Below, in pieces: positions 41,427-50,662 of a stretch of DNA of 64,000 nt. The DNA is from Caulobacter segnis ATCC 21756 (lineage in GTDB: Bacteria; Pseudomonadota; Alphaproteobacteria; Caulobacterales; Caulobacteraceae): contig NC_014100.1 of assembly GCF_000092285.1 (NCBI RefSeq), positions 3,410,001 to 3,474,000 of the forward strand, given 5' to 3'. The notes under the pieces were generated by a model. It did no database searches and had not been told where the DNA came from. It saw only the letters and a list, made by a program, of their open reading frames with translations. The position numbers and the translations under genes are program-made. The stretch's first letter is position 1. Each line of letters begins with the position of its first letter.

Positions 41427-42068
41427 ATGTTCGGAAAGCTTTTCGGCAGAAAGGACGCCCAGCGTCCCGCCCTGCCCGTCATCCGCAACGTGACCATCGG
41501 CCGGACCGTGGTTCTGGACCCTCTAGCCTGGCGGCGCTTCAGCGGCGAAGCGAAGTTCGCCCTGGATCGCGACACTCTGGAGATCACGGCCCAAGGCCTG
41601 ATCCACCTGAACGACGGCGCGTTCGTGCACCGCTTCTATACGGACGACGAAATCCTGTTCCAGGTGGTCTCAGACGACCGCGAGGGCCAGCGCGCCAATG
41701 ACTTCACGGTCTTCGTTCCGTGGTCCAGCGCGTACCCGGCCGATCGCGCCGATCGCGACCTGTGGGCCGAGCGGCTCCGGGCCCGCGCGTTCCAGGCCGA
41801 GGGCCTGCCCGAGTACCGCCGCTTCTGGTTCGGCGAGGACGCCGAGCGGCAGGATCCCGTGACGCTGTGGGAAGACGTCTATTATGACCGCGAGGGCGCG
41901 GCGCCCGACCGGCGGCTCTTCCAGACCACCATGCTGTTCCACCGCGAGCTTTCGGGCGGCGAAGGCCGCGAGCTTTTGCTGGCGTTGACCGCCGAGCCCG
42001 AGGATGGCGACGTGACACACGAGACGATGATCGGCCTGCCGCTGTCGGTAGGCGAGTTCAAGGCTTAG
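41427..42068 (+). CDS. DUF2491 family protein (YjfK-like)
   Basis: A 213-residue cytoplasmic protein of the DUF2491/YjfK family, unknown function. Recognisable parts are the NVTIGRTVVLDPLAWRR start, YTDDEILFQVVSD, the aromatic-rich PEYRRFWFGEDAERQDPVTLWEDVYYDREG and the RELLLALTAEPEDGDVTHETMIGLPL end. It lacks membrane helices or catalytic motifs. It opens a rightward operon with the DUF350 gene after 10 nt and a DUF1190 gene after that; the PspA and YjfI-like genes are divergent. Together they copy the gene content of the E. coli yjf cluster. Confidence 0.82.
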   Translation: MFGKLFGRKDAQRPALPVIRNVTIGRTVVLDPLAWRRFSGEAKFALDRDTLEITAQGLIHLNDGAFVHRFYTDDEILFQVVSDDREGQRANDFTVFVPWSSAYPADRADRDLWAERLRARAFQAEGLPEYRRFWFGEDAERQDPVTLWEDVYYDREGAAPDRRLFQTTMLFHRELSGGEGRELLLALTAEPEDGDVTHETMIGLPLSVGEFKA

Positions 42069-42078
42069 GGAGAGGCCG

Positions 42079-42492
42079 ATGTTCGACTTCACGGCGTTCC
42101 AGGACGGGGCGATCGCGTTCCTGGTGGCCTTCGTGGCCGCCGGCCTGTTCACCATCGCCTTCAAGTACATCTATCAGTGGGTGACGCCCTACAACGAGAA
42201 GGCGCTGATCCGGCAGGGCAACCTGGCTGCCGCCATCGCCCTGGCCGGCGCCTTGATCGGCTACGTCCTGCCGCTGGCCTCGGCGCTGAGCCACACGGTC
42301 AGCCTGCCGGAGTTCGCCGCCTGGGCGACCCTGGCCGGCGTCATCCAGATCGCCGCCTTCACCGGCGTGCGCCTGGTCGCCCTGCCCGACGTCAAGGCGC
42401 GGATCGAGAATGGCGAGACCTCGATCGGCGTCTATCTGGCGGGCGTCTCCATCGCCGTCGGCGTGCTGAACGCCGCCTGCATGACGACCTGA
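42079..42492 (+). CDS. DUF350 membrane protein (YjfL-like)
   Basis: A 137-residue inner-membrane protein with four hydrophobic segments, beginning MFDFTAFQDGAIAFLVAFVAAGLF and ending GVYLAGVSIAVGVLNAACMT. The central NEKALIRQGNLAAAIALAGALIGYVLPLASAL is typical of DUF350. It is preceded by GGGAGAGG and lies 10 nt after the YjfK-like gene and 11 nt before the DUF1190 gene. It is the membrane component of the yjf group and could anchor PspA; this is inference. Confidence 0.85.
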   Translation: MFDFTAFQDGAIAFLVAFVAAGLFTIAFKYIYQWVTPYNEKALIRQGNLAAAIALAGALIGYVLPLASALSHTVSLPEFAAWATLAGVIQIAAFTGVRLVALPDVKARIENGETSIGVYLAGVSIAVGVLNAACMTT

Positions 42493-42503
42493 GGAGCGGA
42501 GCC

Positions 42504-43136
42504 ATGAGCACCCGTAAGCGCTCCACATCGCTGCGACTGACGACCATGCTGGCCGGCGCGGCCAGCCTGACTCTGGCGGGCTGCGACGATCCTGGCGCCG
42601 GCGCTCAGGCCGGCTGGGATCCCAATCGCGGAGAACAGGTCGAAGCCTTCAGCTACAAGTCCCTCGAAGAGTGCAAGGCCGCCAACGAGGTCTCGGACCA
42701 GCAATGCGACACGTCCTGGGCGACCGCCCAGAAGGACGACCAGAAGAACGCGCCGCGCTATGAGGCCCGCGCCTCCTGCGAGGACGTCTATGGCGCCGGC
42801 AACTGCGTGCCGCGCAGCGAGCAAGGCGGCGGCAGCTTCTTCACGCCCCTGCTCACCGGTTTCGTGATCGGCCGGATGCTGGACGGTGGAGGCTACCGCG
42901 GAACAGGGCTCTATCGTGGGAACGACGGCTACTACTCCACCTGGGGCGGACGCCTGGGACGGGACTACGGCACGGGCCGGACGGTCATCACCCGCGAGAG
43001 CATCGACCCGCCGGACGTCATCCGCAACGCGCCCCCCAAGGTCCAGACCCGCACCTCCGTCGTGTCGCGTGGGGGCTTTGGCGGCGGCCGCAGCTACGCG
43101 CATAGCGGCGGCTTCAAGGGCGGTTTCGGCGGTTAG
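42504..43136 (+). CDS. DUF1190 lipoprotein (YjfM-like)
   Basis: A 210-residue predicted lipoprotein: signal MSTRKRSTSLRLTTMLAGAASLTLAGCDD gives acylated Cys27. The central part has paired cysteines (EECKAANEVSDQQCDTSW and RASCEDVYGAGNCVPR), suggesting two disulfides in the envelope, which is typical of DUF1190 proteins. The last third is rich in Gly, Tyr and Arg. It ends the three-gene yjfKLM operon. GAGGAGCGGA before the ATG supports the start. Exact role unknown. Confidence 0.83.
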   Translation: MSTRKRSTSLRLTTMLAGAASLTLAGCDDPGAGAQAGWDPNRGEQVEAFSYKSLEECKAANEVSDQQCDTSWATAQKDDQKNAPRYEARASCEDVYGAGNCVPRSEQGGGSFFTPLLTGFVIGRMLDGGGYRGTGLYRGNDGYYSTWGGRLGRDYGTGRTVITRESIDPPDVIRNAPPKVQTRTSVVSRGGFGGGRSYAHSGGFKGGFGG

Positions 43137-43151
43137 ATCGCCGACGCATTT

Positions 43152-43168
43152 TTGCGATTGACTCGCAA
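43152..43168. promoter_or_regulatory. TTGCGA-N5-TCGCAA inverted repeat (possible Fur box)
   Basis: A perfect 6-bp inverted repeat with 5-nt spacing, about 112 nt upstream of the 43280 gene. Its 15-bp centre has the 7-1-7 symmetry of a Fur operator, and alphaproteobacterial Fur sites often contain TGCGA. Evidence is by pattern only. Confidence 0.35.
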
Positions 43169-43279
43169 CTAGACATCCCGTTTAGTTGAGAAGTGTTCGC
43201 AAGAACGCGTCGGGCCGCTCACCGAAGTCGGTTCGCCAGGGCGGGTGTCGGCCCCCTGCTCGGCGAGGAGATTTCCGGC

Positions 43280-43771
43280 GTGCGGTCCGACCTTTTCCCC
43301 GATCTCTTCCACGGCGCTTGCGTCGACGATTGCGGCCCGATGGAGCTGACGCGCGGCGAGCGCGTGCTGCTTTGGATGCTGCGTCAGTGGGTGACGGCGC
43401 GCGTGCTGGACCAAGAACCTGGCGCGCGCCTCTCGCGAGAGGCCGGCGCCCTCGTCTCCCCGCGCGTGGCGTCGGCCTTCATCCTGATGATGACGACCAT
43501 CGAAGGCCAAGTGCGCCGCCCCCTGTGCGTCGCCGCCCCCTGCCGCCAGGGTTACGCCGAGGACGAGCAGCGGCTGATCACCGCCTGCGGGGTCTGTCCG
43601 GCCTCGCCGGAGATCGCCGGCTGGCTATTGGAGGACATGGTGACGACGCCGGAGCCGGTGATCGTCGCCGCGCGTTTTCTGAACATGGCCCTGGCTCATG
43701 AAGCGCTAGCCCTGCCGCTGCGGTTCGACGAGCCGGCGCGCGCGCCGACGGCGCGGCCGACCTTGCACTGA
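43280..43771 (+). CDS. Hypothetical protein
   Basis: A 163-residue protein that I do not recognise. The GTG start follows GAGGAG at 9-nt spacing; a longer frame from 43193 has no ribosome site. The sequence is helical, has six cysteines including a C-X2-C in ITACGVCPASPE (about residues 103-114), and starts with an acidic LFPDLFHGACVDDCGPMELTRGE. No signal peptide or membrane helix is clear. It is preceded by a possible Fur box, and converges with the phosphatase gene with one base between. An iron-related role is a guess from that box only. Confidence 0.65.
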   Translation: MRSDLFPDLFHGACVDDCGPMELTRGERVLLWMLRQWVTARVLDQEPGARLSREAGALVSPRVASAFILMMTTIEGQVRRPLCVAAPCRQGYAEDEQRLITACGVCPASPEIAGWLLEDMVTTPEPVIVAARFLNMALAHEALALPLRFDEPARAPTARPTLH

Positions 43772-43772
43772 C

Positions 43773-44249
43773 CTATCGATACCCTTGATGAGCCAGGCGC
43801 TGGGCCAAGGCCCGCGCCGCCATCTCGACGTCGCGCCAGGTCACGTCGAAATCGCTGGCGTCGCCGTAATAGGGATCGGCCACCGCCTTGCCCTCATAAC
43901 CGGGCACAAGATCCAGCAACAAACCCAGCTCAGCCGTCGCGTTCTGCGGCGCCAGGGCCCTCAGGCCGTTCAGGTTGGCCTCGTCCAACGCGTAGATATG
44001 GGTGAAGACGCGGAAGTCGTCCTTGGTCACTTTGCGTGCCCGCTGACGGGCGATGTCAACGCCGTTGCGGCGCGCGGCGGCGATCGCGCGAGGATCGGGC
44101 GGCTCGCCCGCGTGCCAACCGCCGGTGCCGGCGGAGTCGATGAGGACGTCCAGTTGCATCCGCTGGGCCTCGGCCCGGAACGCGCCTTCGGCCAGGGGAG
44201 AGCGACAGATGTTGCCCAGGCAAACGAACAGAACCGAAGCCTTCGCCAT
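43773..44249 (-). CDS. Low-molecular-weight protein-tyrosine-phosphatase
   Basis: A 158-residue phosphatase with P-loop CLGNICRS (C-X5-R-S, Cys10) at the N-terminus and the catalytic aspartate in VADPYYGD near residue 125, both required residues of the family. It dephosphorylates tyrosine residues on proteins, often in control of exopolysaccharide kinases, but no such kinase gene is nearby. The MAKAS start shares one base with the stop of the oxoprolinase gene (TGATG), so it is coupled to it. This is the second low-molecular-weight phosphatase in the window (see 1677-2135). Confidence 0.9.
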   Translation of the reverse strand: MAKASVLFVCLGNICRSPLAEGAFRAEAQRMQLDVLIDSAGTGGWHAGEPPDPRAIAAARRNGVDIARQRARKVTKDDFRVFTHIYALDEANLNGLRALAPQNATAELGLLLDLVPGYEGKAVADPYYGDASDFDVTWRDVEMAARALAQRLAHQGYR

Positions 44250-47200
44250 CAAGCCCTTCCCCAACCACCGCCGCCCGGCGTCTCGATCACGATAGCGTCG
44301 CCTGCGCCGACTCGCACCAGATCCGTGGCCGCCAAGGATTGAACCTCGCCGTCGGCGCGTTCGATACGCGCCGCGCCCAGCGCACCGGGCTGGCCGCCTT
44401 CCATGCCGAAGGGCGGGACGCGACGACGGTTTGAGAGCAGGGTGACGGTCATCGGTTCTCGGAAGCCGATCTTGCGCACGACCCCGTCCCCGCCGCGATG
44501 CGTCCCTTCGCCGCCGGAGCCGCGCCGGATCGAGAAGGCTTCGACCAGCACTGGATAGCGCGCCTCCAACACCTCGGGGTCGGTCAGGCGGCTGTTGGTC
44601 ATGTGGGTCTGGACCGCGTCGGTCCCGTCGAAGTCAGGGCCGGCGCCGGAGCCGCCGCAGATGGTTTCGTAGTACTGCCGCCGCGCGTCGCCGAAGGTGA
44701 AGTTGTTCATCGTCCCCTGCGCCGCCGCCATCACGCCCAGCGCGCCGTAAAGCGCGTCGACCACCACTTGGCTGGTCTCGACATTGCCGGCCACCACCGC
44801 CGCCGGATAACGCGGCCGCAGCATCGAGCCCTCGGGGATCACCAACTCCACCGGTCGCAGGCAGCCGTCGTTCATCGGGATCTCGTCGTCCACCAGCGTG
44901 CGGAAGACGTAGAGCGCCGCCGCCCGGCAGATCGAGGCGGGCGCGTTGAAGTTGGTCGGGACCTGGTCGCTGGTGCCGGTGAAGTCGACGCGCGCGGTGC
45001 GGGCCTGCTGGTCGACCGCGATCGCGACCTTCACGACCGACCCGTCGTCCAACTCATAGGCGAAGCTGCCGCTCTTCATCGTCGCCAGAACCCGGCGGAC
45101 AGCCTCCTCGGCGTTGTCCTGGACGTGGGCCATGTAGGCTTCGACGACGTCCTGGCCGAACTCGGCGACCATCGCTGTGAGCGCTTCGGCGCCACGCGCG
45201 CAGGCGGCGATCTGGGCCTTGAGGTCGCCGATGTTCTGGTCGGGATTGCGGGCCGGCCACGCGCCAGAGGCCAGCAGGGCCCGGGTCTCGGCTTCGCGGA
45301 ACCGACCGCCCTCGACCAGCAGGAAGTTCTCGATCAGGACGCCCTCTTCCTCGACCGTGCGGCTGTTCGGCGGCATCGAGCCCGGCGTGATCCCGCCGAT
45401 GTCGCCTTGGTGCCCGCGCGCGGCGACGTAGAACAGCAGCGCGCCCTCAGCATCGAAGACAGGCATGACGACGGTCACGTCCGGCAGGTGGGTGCCGCCG
45501 TTGTAAGGCGCGTTCAGCATGTAGACGTCGCCGGGCTTCATGCCGCGACCGTCCGAGAGGCGCGCGTCGCGGATCGCCCGCACGCTGTCGCCCATCGAGC
45601 CCAGGTGCACCGGCATGTGCGGGGCGTTGGCGATCAGGGCGCCGTCCCGGTCGAACAGGGCGCAGGAGAAGTCCAGCCGCTCCTTGATGTTGACCGAATA
45701 GGCGGTGTTCTGCAGGGCGAAGCCCATCTCCTCGGCCACGGCCATGAAGAGGTTGTTGAAGACCTCCAACATGACCGGATCGGCATCCGTCCCGATCGCC
45801 TTGCGGCTCGGCAGGGCGACGACGCGGTCGAGGATCAGGTTCAGGCGCGCGTCGACCGTCGCGCGCCAGCCGGGCTCGACGACCGTGGTGCCGGTGGCCT
45901 CGCGTATGATCGCGGGCCCCACGACCTCCGCGCCGACGGCGAGAACTTCGCGGTCGAACACGGGCGCCTCATGAGACACGCCCGCCATCCAGGCTTGGAC
46001 GGTGGCGATCGCCTGGGGAGCTCCAGATGTCTTGGTCTCGCCGAAGCTTGGTTCTGCGCCGGCGTCCGCGTGGCCGATCGCCTCTACCGACAAGGTCTCG
46101 GCGACCAGCGGCGTCGTCGGCGAGACGAAGCCGAACCGCCGTTGATGTTGCTCCTCGAACGCGGCGCGGACTTCGGCCGGCTCGCCGAATGGCACGACCA
46201 GCGGCGTGTCCGTGCCCGCGTACTTCACGCGCAAGCTGGCGACCGTCTCGACCGACACCAGGGGGATGTCCTGAGCGCGCAACGCGGTCGCCGCCTCGCC
46301 GGCCAGCGCCGCCGCGCGGGCCGCCAGATCGCCCGCATCGTCCAGAGCCCGCTCGACCGTCTCCTCACGGATCAGGCGTAGGTCCGCCAACCCCATGCCA
46401 TAGGCCGACAGCACGCCCGCGAACGGGTGGATCATCACCTTGGTCATGCCCAGCGCGTCGGCGACTAGGCAGGCGTGCTGGCCGCCAGCGCCGCCGAAGC
46501 ACGCCAGGACATAGCGCGTGACGTCATAGCCGCGCTGGATCGAGATCTGCCGCACGGCCTTGGCCATGTTCTCGACCGCGATGGTGACGAAGCCCTCGGC
46601 GACCGCCTGAGGAGTCATGGCCTTGCCGGTCGCCGACGCGACCTCCGCCGCCATCGCCTCGAAGCCGCGCGTCACGGCCTCGACGTCCAGCGGCTGATCG
46701 GCGTTGGGGCCGAACACCTTGGGGAAGAACTCCGGACGCAGCTTGCCCAGCATGACGTTGCAGTCGGTGACCGTCAGCGGCCCGCCTCGGCGATAGGCCG
46801 CCGGTCCGGGAACCGCGCCGGCAGAGGCCGGACCGACGCGCAGGCGCGCGCCGTCGAAGCTGCAGATCGAGCCGCCGCCGGCCGCCACGGTATGGATGTT
46901 CATCATCGGCGCGCGCATCCGCACGCCCGCCACCACCGTCTCAAAGGCCCGCTCGTACGTTCCCGCGTAGTGGCAGACGTCGGTCGAGGTGCCGCCCATA
47001 TCGAAGCCGATCACGCGCTCGAACCCAGCCTCGCCCGCCGTCCGCGCCATGCCGACCACGCCGCCGGCGGGCCCCGACAGGATGGCGTCCTTGCCCCGGA
47101 AGGCTCGCGCGTCGGTCAGGCCGCCGTTCGACTGCATGAACAGCAGCCGCGTGTCGTGGCCCCCTCTTTCCTTTGCTTGAAGGGCGCCGGCGACCTGGTC

Positions 47201-47857
47201 CACGTAGCGGCGCAGGATCGGCGAGAGGTAGGCGTCGACCACCGTCGTATCGCCGCGCCCGACCAGCTTCATCAGCGGGCTGACCTCATGGCTGACCGAG
47301 ACCTGTGTGAAGCCGATCTCGCGGGCGATGGCGGCGACGCGCGCCTCGTGATCCGTGAATCGGAAGCCGTGCAGCAGCACGATCGCCACGGCGCGGAAGC
47401 CGGCGTCGTAGGCGGCTTGCAGTCCGGCGCGCGCGGCGGCTTCGTCGAGCGGCCTCAGCACCTCGCCCTCGACACTCATGCGCTCGTCGATCTCGACGAC
47501 GCGGTCATAGAGCGCCTCGGGCTTGACGATATGGCGCTCGAACAGTTTGGGCCGCGCCTGGTAGCCGATGCGCAAGGCGTCGGCGTGGCCCCGGGTGATC
47601 GCCAGCACCGTCGGCTCGCCCTTGCGCTCGAGCAGGGCGTTGGTCGCCACCGTGGTGCCCATCTTGACCGCGTCGATGGTCGCGCCTTCGGGAAGCAGAG
47701 CCCGGACGCCCGCCACGGCGGCGTCGGCGTAGTGCTCGGGATTTTCCGACAGCAGCTTGTGGGTGACCAGCGACCCGTCCGGCCGCCGCGCGACGATGTC
47801 GGTGAAGGTGCCGCCGCGATCGATCCAGAACTCCCAGCCGCGCGGTTCTTGGGTCAT
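44249..47857 (-). CDS. Hydantoinase/5-oxoprolinase fusion protein (HyuA-HyuB)
   Basis: A 1202-residue fused enzyme. The N-terminal half (about 1-690) is HyuA type, with the actin-like ATP phosphate loop in [18 protein letters not shown] and later [16 protein letters not shown]. The C-terminal half (about 700-1202) is HyuB type ([67 protein letters not shown]). The fused order and size fit ATP-dependent 5-oxoprolinase, which opens pyroglutamate to glutamate; related hydantoinases act on hydantoins. The substrate is inferred. The start at MTQEPRG was preferred over an upstream one. The NCS1 permease at 4025-5470 could carry hydantoins but lies too far away to argue linkage. Confidence 0.88.
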   Translation of the reverse strand: MTQEPRGWEFWIDRGGTFTDIVARRPDGSLVTHKLLSENPEHYADAAVAGVRALLPEGATIDAVKMGTTVATNALLERKGEPTVLAITRGHADALRIGYQARPKLFERHIVKPEALYDRVVEIDERMSVEGEVLRPLDEAAARAGLQAAYDAGFRAVAIVLLHGFRFTDHEARVAAIAREIGFTQVSVSHEVSPLMKLVGRGDTTVVDAYLSPILRRYVDQVAGALQAKERGGHDTRLLFMQSNGGLTDARAFRGKDAILSGPAGGVVGMARTAGEAGFERVIGFDMGGTSTDVCHYAGTYERAFETVVAGVRMRAPMMNIHTVAAGGGSICSFDGARLRVGPASAGAVPGPAAYRRGGPLTVTDCNVMLGKLRPEFFPKVFGPNADQPLDVEAVTRGFEAMAAEVASATGKAMTPQAVAEGFVTIAVENMAKAVRQISIQRGYDVTRYVLACFGGAGGQHACLVADALGMTKVMIHPFAGVLSAYGMGLADLRLIREETVERALDDAGDLAARAAALAGEAATALRAQDIPLVSVETVASLRVKYAGTDTPLVVPFGEPAEVRAAFEEQHQRRFGFVSPTTPLVAETLSVEAIGHADAGAEPSFGETKTSGAPQAIATVQAWMAGVSHEAPVFDREVLAVGAEVVGPAIIREATGTTVVEPGWRATVDARLNLILDRVVALPSRKAIGTDADPVMLEVFNNLFMAVAEEMGFALQNTAYSVNIKERLDFSCALFDRDGALIANAPHMPVHLGSMGDSVRAIRDARLSDGRGMKPGDVYMLNAPYNGGTHLPDVTVVMPVFDAEGALLFYVAARGHQGDIGGITPGSMPPNSRTVEEEGVLIENFLLVEGGRFREAETRALLASGAWPARNPDQNIGDLKAQIAACARGAEALTAMVAEFGQDVVEAYMAHVQDNAEEAVRRVLATMKSGSFAYELDDGSVVKVAIAVDQQARTARVDFTGTSDQVPTNFNAPASICRAAALYVFRTLVDDEIPMNDGCLRPVELVIPEGSMLRPRYPAAVVAGNVETSQVVVDALYGALGVMAAAQGTMNNFTFGDARRQYYETICGGSGAGPDFDGTDAVQTHMTNSRLTDPEVLEARYPVLVEAFSIRRGSGGEGTHRGGDGVVRKIGFREPMTVTLLSNRRRVPPFGMEGGQPGALGAARIERADGEVQSLAATDLVRVGAGDAIVIETPGGGGWGRA

Positions 47858-47903
47858 GAGGGGCGGAACTCCTTGCTCCGCCACCTCATAGCGGTTGAAG
47901 CCC

Positions 47904-48479
47904 CTACTTCAACAGCCCCAGCAACTCCGCCGCCTGCCACAGGCCCAGCAAAACGAAGATCACCGCCGCGCCGACGCGCACATACTTCAGCGGCACCACC
48001 TTGGTCGCCGCTTCACCCAGATACACGGCCGGGACGTTGGCCAGCATCATGCCCAGGGTGGTGCCGGCGGCGACCCAGGCGATCGAGTGGAACTTGGCGC
48101 CCAGGGCGACGGTGGCGATCTGGGTCTTGTCGCCCATCTCGACCAGGAAGAAGGCGATCGTAGTGGTCAGAAACACGCCATAGCGGCCTGCGTTCTGGCC
48201 TTCCTCGTCATCGGCCTTGTCGGGGATCAGGGCCCAGCCCGCCATGGCGATGAAGGAGATGGCGATCGCCCACTTGAACCCGTCGCCGCTCAGGAAGTCC
48301 GACACCCAGTAGCCCGCCGTGGCGGCCAGGGCGTGGTTGGCCAGGGTGGCGACCAGGATGCCGAGGATGATCGGGACAGGCTTCTTGAACCGCGTGGCCA
48401 GGATGATGGCCAAAAGCTGAGTCTTGTCGCCGATCTCGGCGATGGCCACGACCAGGGTCGAGACGAGCAGGGCTTCCAC
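47904..48479 (-). CDS. TMEM165/GDT1 family cation exporter (UPF0016)
   Basis: A 191-residue membrane protein with six hydrophobic helices in two repeats. The family motif E-x-G-D-K-(T/S) occurs twice ([16 protein letters not shown] and [19 protein letters not shown]), which is diagnostic of the UPF0016/TMEM165/GDT1 family of manganese/calcium exchangers. GTG at 48479 is preferred because GGAGGA stands 8 nt upstream; longer frames include non-conserved leader sequence. A yybP-ykoY riboswitch lies in the leader (48549-48671), so induction by manganese and a manganese export role are likely. Confidence 0.93.
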   Translation of the reverse strand: MEALLVSTLVVAIAEIGDKTQLLAIILATRFKKPVPIILGILVATLANHALAATAGYWVSDFLSGDGFKWAIAISFIAMAGWALIPDKADDEEGQNAGRYGVFLTTTIAFFLVEMGDKTQIATVALGAKFHSIAWVAAGTTLGMMLANVPAVYLGEAATKVVPLKYVRVGAAVIFVLLGLWQAAELLGLLK

Positions 48480-48548
48480 TGAAACAAATCCTCCGGGCCG
48501 GGCGCATGCCAATAGCGTCGACGCCCACCCGGCCCGGATGGAAATCGG

Positions 48549-48671
48549 CGCCATTGGTCTCGCCAAGGAAGCTTCACGTCCGCTTCCCTTCCCCGCGCCA
48601 TGCTTCCGGAGAAGCAAGTGTGTTGACGGCGGGGCCCGCTGATAGGCGCGGGCGGCTACTCCCCAAAGGTG
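48549..48671 (-). ncRNA. yybP-ykoY manganese riboswitch
   Basis: The minus-strand leader of the TMEM165 gene shows the landmark blocks of this riboswitch in order: TTTGGGGAGTAGCC (complement of 48653-48668), then a GTCAACACACTTG segment at about 48614-48626, several GC-rich hairpins, and GGCGAGACCAATGG (about 48551-48564), which lines up with the conserved 3' part. These are the sequences that bind Mn2+ in the E. coli mntP and alx leaders. The 3' end is about 70 nt before the GTG start. Confidence 0.87.
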
Positions 48672-48707
48672 GGGCGCGTGTAGCGGTTGAGGGGATCCGG
48701 GTCAATC

Positions 48708-48732
48708 TCCCTTCCCCATCAAGGGGGAGGGA
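48708..48732 (-). terminator. Hairpin directly after the DUF2793 gene
   Basis: Ten-bp stem with one T-G pair (TCCCTTCCCC, loop ATCAA, GGGGGAGGGA) starting at the base after the TAA stop. No T-run follows, so its termination strength is unclear. It separates DUF2793 from the riboswitch leader. Confidence 0.5.
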
Positions 48733-49470
48733 TTAGACGGAGGCCGGCGCGTCGAAGCGCATCACGTGGATCGCCACCCTCACCTTGCCGCCGACGAAGT
48801 TCCCCCCGATCGCCGTCAGCACAACCGGCGTATCGGCGTAGTAGGCTGTCGGTCCGACCACGCCGATGTTGCTGGAATTCTTGGCCACGCCCAGCGAGCC
48901 GCCGAACTTGCTGGCCTCGCCCGCGACGCCGCAGTTATAGGCGGTGGCGCCGGTGACCGCCGCCGTGGTCCGGGTCGAGACCGCCAGGACGATCGCGCGG
49001 TTCGGGATGACGATGCTGGTCGCGGTCGAGGCGCCCGACAGGGTCACCTCCTGCTCCAGAATCTCGAGCCGCGTCGTGGCGAGGTTCGGCGAGGCGGCGG
49101 CGGTCAGGCTTCGGAAGGTTGTCGACAGCGGCGTCCAGGCCGCGCCGTCGAAGGCGACCATCTGGTTCTCGTCCTTGACCCACGCGAGCACGCCCTCGGC
49201 GGGCGCGAGCGCCTCCCAGGCGCCGGCCTCGAAGCGCATCAGGGTCCCGGCCGGCTGGCCGCCCCAGGCCGCGCCCGTGGCGCCCGTCGGCAGGATCCAG
49301 ACGCCGCCGGCGACAGGACTGGCGGGCTGGACCCCGAGGCTACGGCTCTCGACGGCCAGCTGGACGAGGCCGTCGAGCCGGGCGAGGCTTTCGTTGATCG
49401 GGATATGTTTCTGCGCCTGGGCGGCGACCACATAGGGCAGGCCAAGGCGGGGCGTGACGTCGTCGAACAT
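48733..49470 (-). CDS. DUF2793 family protein
   Basis: A 245-residue protein beginning TPRLGLPYVVAAQAQKHIPINESLARLDGLVQLAVESR, the block typical of DUF2793. The family is often found at the end of alphaproteobacterial phage tails and gene-transfer-agent-like clusters. The second half is a beta-rich region with many Thr, Ala and Gly residues, consistent with a receptor-binding or fibre-like domain. No other phage gene is visible on either side, so it looks like an isolated copy. Its biological role is unknown. Neighbouring genes are a riboswitch-controlled exporter and a nitronate monooxygenase, with no functional tie. Confidence 0.82.
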   Translation of the reverse strand: MFDDVTPRLGLPYVVAAQAQKHIPINESLARLDGLVQLAVESRSLGVQPASPVAGGVWILPTGATGAAWGGQPAGTLMRFEAGAWEALAPAEGVLAWVKDENQMVAFDGAAWTPLSTTFRSLTAAASPNLATTRLEILEQEVTLSGASTATSIVIPNRAIVLAVSTRTTAAVTGATAYNCGVAGEASKFGGSLGVAKNSSNIGVVGPTAYYADTPVVLTAIGGNFVGGKVRVAIHVMRFDAPASV

Positions 49471-49563
49471 GGAGCGGCTCCGGGAGCGATGGAAGACGCT
49501 CCCAGCATCATGCCGCTGACGACGCCGGGGACGGCGCGGTCTCCGTCCCCGTCGAACGCCCGT

Positions 49564-50571
49564 CTACTCGGCGGCGAAAGCCAAATGATTTCCGGAGGTA
49601 AGCGCCGTCTTGGCCGCGAGTTCGGCCTTGGCTTGCTCGTACTCGGCCGCGAAACGCGCGATGAGTTCGGCGGCGGGCAGCACTTCCTTGATCGCGCCGA
49701 TGCCCTGACCCGAGCCCCAGATGTCGCGCCAGGCCTTGGCTTCCTGGTTGCCGCCGGAGCCGAAGCTCATCTTCGACGGATCGCTTTGCGGCAGGTTGTC
49801 GGGATCGAGGCCCGCGGCGACGATCGACGAGCGCAGGTAGTTGCCGTGCACGCCGGTGAACAGGTTCGAATAGACGATGCCGTCGGCCTGCCCTTCCACG
49901 ATGGCGCGCTTGTAACCTTCCACCGCGTTGGCCTCCTCGGTCGCGATGAAGGCCGAGCCGATATAGGCCAGGTCCGCGCCCATGGCCTGGGCGGCCAGGA
50001 TCGAGCGACCGCAAGCGATCGAGCCCGACAACGCCACCGGGCCGTCGAACCATTGGCGGATTTCCTGGATCAGGGCGAACGGCGACAGCGTGCCGGCGTG
50101 GCCGCCGGCCCCGGCCGCCACTGGAATCAGGCCGTCCGCGCCTTTTTCGATCGCCTTACGGGCGAAGCGGTCGGTGATCACGTCATGGAGCGTAATGCCG
50201 CCGTAAGAATGGATCGCCTGGTTCAGGTCCTCGCGCGCGCCCAGCGAGGTGATGACGACCGGGACCTTGTACTTCACGCACATGGCGATGTCGTCTTCGA
50301 GCCGATTGTTCGTCTTGTGGACGATCTGGTTGACGGCGAACGGCGCCGAGGGCGCGTCCGGATTGGCCTTGTCGTAGGCGGCCAGCTCCTCGGTGATCCG
50401 CGCCAGCCACTCGTCCAGCTGCGACAGCGGGCGTGCGTTCAGCGACGGGAACGAGCCCACGATGCCCGCCTTGCACTGGGCGATCACCAGGTCGGGATTG
50501 CTGATGATGAACAGCGGCGAGGCGATGACGGGAAGGCGCAGGCGGTCACGCAGGATCGGCGGCAGGGCCAT
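49564..50571 (-). CDS. Nitronate monooxygenase (2-nitropropane dioxygenase family)
   Basis: A 335-residue FMN-dependent TIM-barrel enzyme that oxidises alkyl nitronates, and whose wider family includes enoyl reductases. Blocks: LRLPVIASPLFIISNPDLVIAQCKAGIVGSFPSLNAR (start), ADGLIPVAAGAGGHAG (FMN/phosphate loop), GPVALSGSIACGRSILAAQAMGADLAYIGSAFIATEEANA, and the end NAVEGYKRAIVEGQADGIVYSN. It is divergent from mutA with about 160 nt between. The substrate is uncertain because many such proteins act on unknown compounds. The start ATG is preceded by AAAGGGGAGAA. Confidence 0.87.
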   Translation of the reverse strand: MALPPILRDRLRLPVIASPLFIISNPDLVIAQCKAGIVGSFPSLNARPLSQLDEWLARITEELAAYDKANPDAPSAPFAVNQIVHKTNNRLEDDIAMCVKYKVPVVITSLGAREDLNQAIHSYGGITLHDVITDRFARKAIEKGADGLIPVAAGAGGHAGTLSPFALIQEIRQWFDGPVALSGSIACGRSILAAQAMGADLAYIGSAFIATEEANAVEGYKRAIVEGQADGIVYSNLFTGVHGNYLRSSIVAAGLDPDNLPQSDPSKMSFGSGGNQEAKAWRDIWGSGQGIGAIKEVLPAAELIARFAAEYEQAKAELAAKTALTSGNHLAFAAE

Positions 50572-50634
50572 GGGCGAAGGTTCTCCCCTTTGGAGATCGG
50601 CTTGAGCGCCGAATATATGATCACCGTTCAGCTT

Positions 50635-50646
50635 AAACGCTCGTTT
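50635..50646. promoter_or_regulatory. Palindrome AAACG-CT-CGTTT in the nitronate monooxygenase/mutA gap
   Basis: A perfect 5-bp inverted repeat with a 2-nt centre, 98 nt upstream of the mutA start and 64 nt from the divergent start. TetR-family regulators bind such sites. No regulator gene is adjacent, so the partner is unknown. Confidence 0.35.
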
Positions 50647-50662
50647 GGCGCTCGCGCAAGGC

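Noticed and set aside
44498..46381. 627-residue open frame opposite the oxoprolinase fusion
   Set aside because: Shadow of a well-supported gene; no ribosome site or motif.
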